Below the pieces are notes generated by a model. That model was not told the DNA's origin. It made no database searches and worked only from the letters and a program-made list of their open reading frames with translations. From positions 2,347,169-2,411,168 of the forward strand of contig CAIIXF020000010.1 of the NCBI GenBank assembly GCA_903813345.2: DNA of 64,000 nucleotides, given 5' to 3'. Both the position numbers and the translations under genes were made by a program. Shown in pieces: positions 58,272-64,000 of this stretch (positions within the stretch are counted from its first letter, which is position 1; each line of letters opens with the position of its first letter). Origin of the DNA: Owenia fusiformis (lineage: Eukaryota; Annelida; Polychaeta; Sabellida; Oweniidae).

Positions 58272-58586
58272 AGCAAAAAGAAAAGAATTAAAAGAGCTGG
58301 GAACTTTAATCTATGCAGATACGGGTAAGTTCATAATTTATTCATGACACTGTTTGTATAGTAAAGTGTTAATACCTTAGCTCAAGTAAAAGAGTGTATT
58401 ATTTTTTACTAATGACATGTATATTCATTTATACTTGCAGATTCAATAATCTACGAAGAAACCGATACAAACAGACATGTAGATATGAATGTAGGAGATT
58501 TTCTTGGCCAAATCTTGAATCTTGATGAATTGTCTGAAGATGATTATATAACTGAAATATGTTGTACGGCGCGGGAAAGCAATTAA
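58272..58586 (+). pseudogene. PolB palm motif-C exon pair, broken at its 3' end
   Basis: Exon 58272-58324 (KRKELKELGTLIYADT, donor ACGG|GTAAGT) and exon 58441-58586 join in phase across the catalytic motif as YADTDSIIY, the family B YxDTDS motif C. The second exon continues VGDFLGQILNLDELSEDDYI, then TEI, the conserved GDFLG...YITE segment, and then diverges and stops at TAA 58584-58586. An upstream TGA at about 58269 closes the first exon. The remaining palm, thumb and terminal-protein regions are missing. Confidence 0.8.
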
Positions 58587-59023
58587 CACAGGCCGGCAGA
58601 AAACTCGAGGAGAGATGCTGTATTAGAGACCCCGTGTTCACCCATTTCGTATCACTGAGAATTTGGGCGGGGAGCTGTTACAATACGGCACTTATGAGCT
58701 GCGCTGTAACTATTGCCCACGTGACTTTGGGGTTGAACCCCCCGGGAGAAATGCTAGCGAGCTTTGAGGTAGAACGATTTGTTTTTGAGCGGGTTGGTGA
58801 TCGCCAACAACGTGTTGCAGGATGCACAATGGACTGGGTAAACGGCCCCTCACTACAGGGTCACCATGTCAGTTTAGCAGATGCCTTCAAGAACTTTTTA
58901 GAAGACAGTCAGTGGGTCGTGCGAGGCAGGTACATGCACCTACGAGGGACATTTGGCGCAGGACGAGTGCCTGTCAAAGACCTAGGTAACATCCTGCAAT
59001 GCAGGGTCATTGACTATCAATAA
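58559..59023 (+). CDS. CpG/GC-rich ORF, 154 aa, overlapping the broken PolB exon
   Basis: ATG 58559, TAA 59023, no internal stop. It overlaps the PolB exon by 28 nt in another frame, and base composition changes sharply at about 58566. Segments include CCIRDPVFTHFVSLRIWAGS, AVTIAHVTLGLNPPGEML, VGDRQQRVAGCTMDW and RGRYMHLRGTFGAGRVPVKD. Not recognised. The composition recalls the island at 49.9-51.2 kb, suggesting a second piece of foreign DNA. The true start may be elsewhere, because the ATG lies on the polymerase side of the junction. Confidence 0.45.
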   Translation: MLYGAGKQLTQAGRKLEERCCIRDPVFTHFVSLRIWAGSCYNTALMSCAVTIAHVTLGLNPPGEMLASFEVERFVFERVGDRQQRVAGCTMDWVNGPSLQGHHVSLADAFKNFLEDSQWVVRGRYMHLRGTFGAGRVPVKDLGNILQCRVIDYQ

Positions 59024-59243
59024 CATAAACAATGAGGAATCACAAACCTAAGTATTTATATTATCAAATATATAATATATAGACAAATATTTCACATAAT
59101 TATGCACTTAACACTTTTTAGACGATTTAACTTAGACGGCATCAGCATCAATATGTACAGAGTAGATAAAACACTGTCCTTATGCAAATAGTCCATGTAA
59201 AAAAGAGATTGTTGGACGGTCCTGTTGATTTGAGATATTTGGT

Positions 59244-59468
59244 TTGGGTTGTGGGCATCGAGAAGCCTGTGAAACCTACAATGAGTTTAGGGGCAATAGC
59301 GTGGCAACTATTGTTTGTATGAGACAGATCAATGCAAGGTCATTTACAAACATTTTGCCTGAAATTATAGGACTCGCTGTACCACCAGTCCCAGCTAAAG
59401 AAGCTATTGTTATGCAGAAAGAAATGCTGGTTTTAAATGAGAATAATATTGATAACAAAATGCGATAG
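59244..59468 (+). other. Open frame, unrecognised
   Basis: Open plus-strand frame without an early ATG (GCGHREACETYNEFRG, SFTNILPEIIGLAVPPVPAK, EAIVMQKEMLVLNENNI), stop TAG. An AATAAA (caaTAAAaag) lies about 20 nt after the stop. Could be a 3' exon; no acceptor was assigned. Confidence 0.3.
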
Positions 59469-59905
59469 TACAAAGAAAAACAATAAAAAGACTCCTTGAA
59501 CAACATCAATGTACTACAACATTTGAGTGAAATGAAAACTGTATTAAATAATATCACGGAAGGAAAAAAGAGAAAATAAAACACTCAATACTATTACAAG
59601 GACTTGAACATATTCGAGACACTTTTTCCAGATAAGTACTTTTTAGGATGATGAATAACTAAACTTCAGTTGTTTCTCGATATACACCTGTCATGGGTAA
59701 TGTAGTTCCTAAGCTACTCCTAACATACAGAAAGAGAAATGGGCTTGTAGACTTTGCCCCACACTTGGGCATGGTATAAATAAAATACAGAAACACCATA
59801 AATTTCCACTTTTTCAAGACAAAAACTTGAAAATTTAAACTCATCTGCCGTTTTGGTGTTCAACTTATAATTTAACAAGTCAACTTCGAGTTAAATTTAG
59901 TCAAA

Positions 59906-60253
59906 ATGGCACAGAATAAGCTACCCGTAATTGTGCGATACAAAGTTGGCACGACGTTCTTCGTTGCCGCAATTCAGCAAAAAAAGAGTTTCTACATGAG
60001 ACTGGAGAACGAGGAGGAGGAAAACTTTTCCGAAATGTGTTTAAGAAATTTATCAGAAAAGGAGGGGAGCATCCGATAGGCACTTGAAAAGGGCTCCTTT
60101 CTACTGGTAGAAGTGGAAATAGGAACTAGCGTTAAACTTTTTATATCAAAGGGATGCATCTACAACAATAACAGTGAGAAAAGAAAGAAAATCTTTGAGG
60201 AAATGACAGCTCCCTCAAAAGCATTCATCGAAGTTTTGAATTCTTTTTTTTAA
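59906..60253 (+). pseudogene. Two-part ORF with in-frame TAG, array copy 1
   Basis: ATG 59906 in a tcaaaATGGCA context. 57 codons (MAQNKLPVIVRYKVGTTFF, VAAIQQKKSFYMRLENEEEE) to TAG 60077-60079. The same frame then continues open for 57 more codons (LEKGSFLLVEVEIGTSVKLF, EEMTAPSKAFIEVLNSFF) to TAA 60251-60253. A 115-codon gene with one internal amber: pseudogene, or programmed readthrough. Family not recognised. Confidence 0.55.
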
Positions 60254-60802
60254 TTACTATGTTGTGACATGTGAGTTTGTTTGTTTGTTTAATCTTTATT
60301 TCCTCCTGCTGGTTGATCAATGACAAGGGATTTATTTTTAGCGCCGAAACTATTATGCCAGTCTCATAGTTTGACTTGACTCTTATCATGACAGCTTCAA
60401 TTCACAATGTAAATTGATTTTAAGATGTTATCTTTTTATAACTAAGCAAAAATTGAAAATCGGAAAATTAAATGTCTCGGTAAATTAACCACTTATACAG
60501 TATGCTGTATCAGAATGTTTCAAGCATAACACAACCATATATGGGCAAAAATGAATGTTAGCACAAAAAATAAAGCACTCGGGAGAATATATCGAACATG
60601 GGCAACACCAGCTAATGGTCGTCAACTTCTGAGGCTGTGAGGCATAGGTAAAAGGTGACTAAGATTTTGAAAAAAATCACAAATCAATAACACCATAAAT
60701 TTCCACTTTTTCAAGACAAAAACTTGAAAATTTAAACTCATCTGCCGTTTTGGTGTTCAACTTATAATTTAACAAGTCAACTTCGAGTTAAATTTAGTCA
60801 AA

Positions 60803-61150
60803 ATGGCACAGAATAAGCAACCCGTAATTGTGCGATACAAAGTTGGCACGACGTTCTTCGTTGCCGCAATTCAGCAAAAAAAGAGTTTCTACATGAGACT
60901 GGAGAACGAGGAGGAGGAAAACTTTTCCGAAATGTGTTTAAGAAATTTATCAGAAAAGGAGGGGAGCATCCGATAGGCACTTGAAAAGGGCTCCTTTCTA
61001 CTGGTAGAAGTGGAAATAGGAACTAGCGTTAAACTTTTTATATCAAAGGGATGCATCTACAACAATAACAGTGAGAAAAGAAAGAAAATCTTTGAGGAAA
61101 TGACAGCTCCCTCAAAAGCATTCATCGAAGTTTTGAATTCTTTTTTTTAA
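60803..61150 (+). pseudogene. Two-part ORF with in-frame TAG, array copy 2
   Basis: Identical organisation 897 bp downstream; residue 6 is Gln instead of Leu. The same TAG (60974-60976) is present. Confidence 0.55.
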
Positions 61151-61699
61151 TTACTATGTTGTGACATGTGAGTTTGTTTGTTTGTTTAATCTTTATTTCC
61201 TCCTGCTGGTTGATCAATGACAAGGGATTTATTTTTAGCGCCGAAACTATTATGCCAGTCTCATAGTTTGACTTGACTCTTATCATGACAGCTTCAATTT
61301 ACAATGTAAATTGATTTTAAGATGTTATCTTTTTATAACTAAGCAAAAATTGAAAATCGGAAAATTAAATGTCTCGGTAAATTAACCACTTATACAGTAT
61401 GCTGTATCAGAATGTTTCAAGCATAACACAACCATATATGGGCAAAAATGAATGTTAGCACAAAAAATAAAGCACTCGCGAGAATATATCGAACATGGGC
61501 AACACCAGCTAATGGTCGTCAACTTCTGAGGCTGTGAGGCATAGGTAAAAGGTGACTAAGATTTTGAAAAAAATCACAAATCAATAACACCATAAATTTC
61601 CACTTTTTCAAGACAAAAACTTGAAAATTTAAACTCATCTGCCGTTTTGGTGTTCAACTTATAATTTAACAAGTCAACTTCGAGTTAAATTTAGTCAAA

Positions 61700-62047
61700 A
61701 TGGCACAGAATAAGCAACCCGTAATTGTGCGATACAAAGTTGGCACGACGTTCTTCGTTGCCGCAATTCAGCAAAAAAAGAGTTTCTACATGAGACTGGA
61801 GAACGAGGAGGAGGAAAACTTTTCCGAAATGTGTTTAAGAAATTTATCAGAAAAGGAGGGGAGCATCCGATAGGCACTTGAAAAGGGCTCCTTTCTACTG
61901 GTAGAAGTGGAAATAGGAACTAGCGTTAAACTTTTTATATCAAAGGGATGCATCTACAACAATAACAGTGAGAAAAGAAAGAAAATCTTTGAGGAAATGA
62001 CAGCTCCCTCAAAAGCATTCATCGAAGTTTTGAATTCTTTTTTTTAA
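61700..62047 (+). pseudogene. Two-part ORF with in-frame TAG, array copy 3
   Basis: Identical to copy 2 over the coding part, TAG at 61871-61873, TAA at 62045-62047. Confidence 0.55.
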
Positions 62048-62754
62048 TTACTATGTTGTGACATGTGAGTTTGTTTGTTTGTTTAATCTTTATTTCCTCC
62101 TGCTGGTTGATCAATGACAAGGGATTTATTTTTAGCGCCGAAACTATTATGCCAGTCTCATAGTTTGACTTGACTCTTATCATGACAGCTTCAATTCACA
62201 ATGTAAATTGATTTTAAGATGTTATCTTTTTATAACTAAGCAAAAATTGAAAATCGGAAAATTAAATGTCTCGGTAAATTAACCACTTATACAGTATGCT
62301 GTATCAGAATGTTTCAAGCATAACACAACCATATATGGGCAAAAATGAATGTTAGCACAAAAAATAAAGCACTCGGGAGAATATATCGAACATGGGCAAC
62401 ACCAGCTAATGGTCGTCAACTTCTGAGGCTGTGAGGCATAGGTAAAAGGTGACTAAGATTTTGAAAAAAATCACAAATCAATTTATCCTAAAATGAAACC
62501 TAATTCATGACCTGAGGATTACTTTCAAAGAACATATTATTTTGACCATTGGAGAGAAGTAAAATCTGACATCAAACCAAGACTGTGATACATTTTTATG
62601 TTAACTATTGGTTTTCAAAAAACTGTATTATGATGTGACAAATTATGTAAATTACGAAAAGCTGAGTGGTCATAGGATAATGAAAATTTACGATGCCCAA
62701 AAAGTGTTTATATTTTTCAAATGACATACCCAAACTTTATAATACCAAACTGGT

Positions 62755-64000
62755 CTTCAAATCTGAATCATTGTCAGAAAAACTCAGGTACATGATACAA
62801 GATGCTGGCATCCCAGAAATGCCTACTCCAATAATTTCTTCAAATCTGAATCATTGTCAGAAAAACTCAGGTACATGATACAAGATGCTGGCATCCCAGA
62901 AATGCCTACTCCAATAATTTCTTCAAATCTGAATCATTGTCAGAAAAACTCAGGTACATGCTACCAGATGCTGGCATCCCAGAAATGCTTACTCCAATAA
63001 TTTCTTCAAATCTGAATCATTGCCAGAAAAGCTCAGGTACATGATACCAGCTTCTGGCATCCCAGAAATGCCTACTCCAATAATTTCTTCAAATCTGAAT
63101 CATTGTCAGAAAAACTCAGGTACATGCTACCAGATGCTGGCATCCCAGAAATGCCTACTCCAATAATTTCTTCAAATCTGAATCATTGTCAGAAAAAGCT
63201 CAGGTACATGATACAAGATGCTGGCATCCCAGAAATGCCTACTCCAATAATTTCTTCAAATCTGAATCATTGTCAGAAAAACTCAGGTACATGCTACCAG
63301 ATGCTGGCATCCTAGAAATGCCTACTCCAATAATTTCTTCAAATCTGAATCATTGTCAGAAAAACTCAGGTACATGATACAAGATGCTGGCATCCCAGAA
63401 ATGCCTACTCCAATAATTTCTTCAAATCTGAATCATGGTCAGAAAAACTCAGGAACATGCTACCAGATGCTGGCATCAAAGAAATGCCTACTCCAATAAT
63501 TTCTTCAAATCTGAATCATTGTCAGAAAAACTCAGGTACATGATACAAGATGCTGGCATCCCAGAAATGCCTACTCCAATAATTTCTTCAAATCTGAATC
63601 ATTGTCAGAAAAACTCAGGTACATGATACAAGATGCTGGCATCCCAGAAATGCCTACTCCAATAATTTCTTCAAATCTGAATCATTGTCAGAAAAACTCA
63701 GGTACATGCTACCAGATGCTGGCATCCCAGAAATGCTTACTCCAATAATTTCTTCAAATCTGAATCATTGCCAGAAAAGCTCAGGTACATGATACCAGCT
63801 TCTGGCATCCCAGAAATGCCTACTCCAATAATTTCTTCAAATCTGAATCATTGTCAGAAAAACTCAGGTACATGCTACCAGATGCTGGCATCCCAGAAAT
63901 GCCTACTCCAATAATTTCTTCAAATCTGAATCATTGTCAGAAAAAGCTCAGGTACATGATACAAGATGCTGGCATCCCAGAAATGCCTACTCCAATAATT
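62755..64000 (+). repeat. 83-bp satellite, about 15 monomers, higher-order period of nine
   Basis: Monomers begin tcttcaaatctgaatcatt at about 62755, 62838, 62921, 63004, 63087 and so on to the window end. Variant types (catgatacaagatgctgg, catgctaccagatgctgg, catgataccagcttctgg) recur in the same order 748 bp apart: the AAB(gctta)CBA' series starting 62755 repeats from 63503. 83 is not a multiple of three, so the frames through it rotate and are not genes. The array continues beyond the window. Confidence 0.95.

Larger units (their letters stand above)
59792..62482 (+). repeat. Three perfect head-to-tail copies of an 897-bp unit
   Basis: Unit boundaries 59792, 60689, 61586 and 62483 are exact: the first copy begins at aacaccataaattt and the last ends at cacaaatcaat. 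Only a few substitutions separate the copies (agctaccc/agcaaccc near 59920; attcac/atttac; ctcgggag/ctcgcgag). This is very recent amplification or an assembly expansion. Each unit holds one gene-like ORF pair and an AATAAA about 310 bp after it. Confidence 0.95.

Noticed and set aside
40346-58586. A functional viral-type DNA polymerase gene
   Set aside because: Palm motifs A and B are missing, several exons are frameshifted or have lost splice sites, and no integrase, packaging ATPase or capsid gene was recognised; these are remnants.
59901-61877. Three identical 60-codon minus-strand frames in the 897-bp array
   Set aside because: They are antisense to the plus-strand ORF, which has a better start context and length; the open frame follows from codon composition.
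62755-64000. Possible CRISPR-like array
   Set aside because: Monomers are contiguous 83-bp units without unique spacers, in a eukaryotic genome; it is satellite DNA.

Overview
Eukaryotic (metazoan) nuclear DNA. The sequence is AT-rich, with GT-AG introns, long introns full of small DNA transposons, and two recognisable single-copy animal genes. Frequent palindromic acatgt/tacatgta strings and the DNA-transposon load suggest a marine invertebrate, most likely a lophotrochozoan such as a bivalve mollusc. That assignment is an inference; nothing here fixes the species.

Layout. (1) 1-4.2 kb: 3' portion of a minus-strand RING-finger/coiled-coil gene. One intron carries a 980-bp hAT remnant with TIRs and an 8-bp target duplication. 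(2) 5.8-10.8 kb: a nearly full-length LINE of the I/Nimb type, with a PHD + zinc-knuckle ORF1 and an endonuclease-RT-RNase H ORF2. (3) 11.0-14.4 kb: a large inverted duplication of an unidentified three-exon gene fragment, decorated by 237-bp TA-inserting MITEs, one of which contains another MITE. (4) 13.3-22.7 kb: complete MPHOSPH10 (U3 snoRNP protein MPP10), 11 exons, plus strand. (5) 25.2-35.6 kb: complete FKBP8 (FKBP/TPR/tail-anchor), 10 coding exons, minus strand, tail-to-tail with MPHOSPH10. Its introns hold many MITEs and two copies of a tandem-repeat-bearing element.

(6) 37-58.6 kb is the unusual part. It is a scrambled graveyard of protein-primed DNA polymerase B (Polinton/Maverick-like) sequence. 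One fragment belongs to a lineage with an OTU-like N-terminus. The others are three partial copies of a second, intron-containing lineage, whose exonuclease-domain exons join in phase, plus a palm motif-C exon pair near 58.3-58.6 kb. Accessory exons (a leader, an EDRK-type exon, a 37-residue repeat, a beta exon) are duplicated around them. Between copies lie a coiled-coil gene (44.2-46.4 kb), a minus-strand Cys-rich single-pass membrane protein (46.8-47.9 kb) and a CpG-rich 2-kb island (49.9-52.0 kb). The island encodes a membrane-protein C-terminus, a small RING-finger protein followed by a perfect histone-mRNA-type 3' stem-loop, and a secreted Cys-rich protein; 440-bp direct repeats flank it.

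(7) 58.6-64 kb: a CpG-rich ORF fused to the broken polymerase exon, a perfect 3 x 897-bp tandem array in which every copy carries the same in-frame TAG, and an 83-bp satellite with a nine-monomer higher-order period running off the window end.

How the genes relate: MPHOSPH10 (nucleolar rRNA processing) and FKBP8 (mitochondrial/ER chaperone) are ordinary housekeeping neighbours. The rest is mobile or virus-derived sequence. The PolB remnants cannot encode a working polymerase as seen, but the CpG-rich island and its histone-type 3' end are worth following up.
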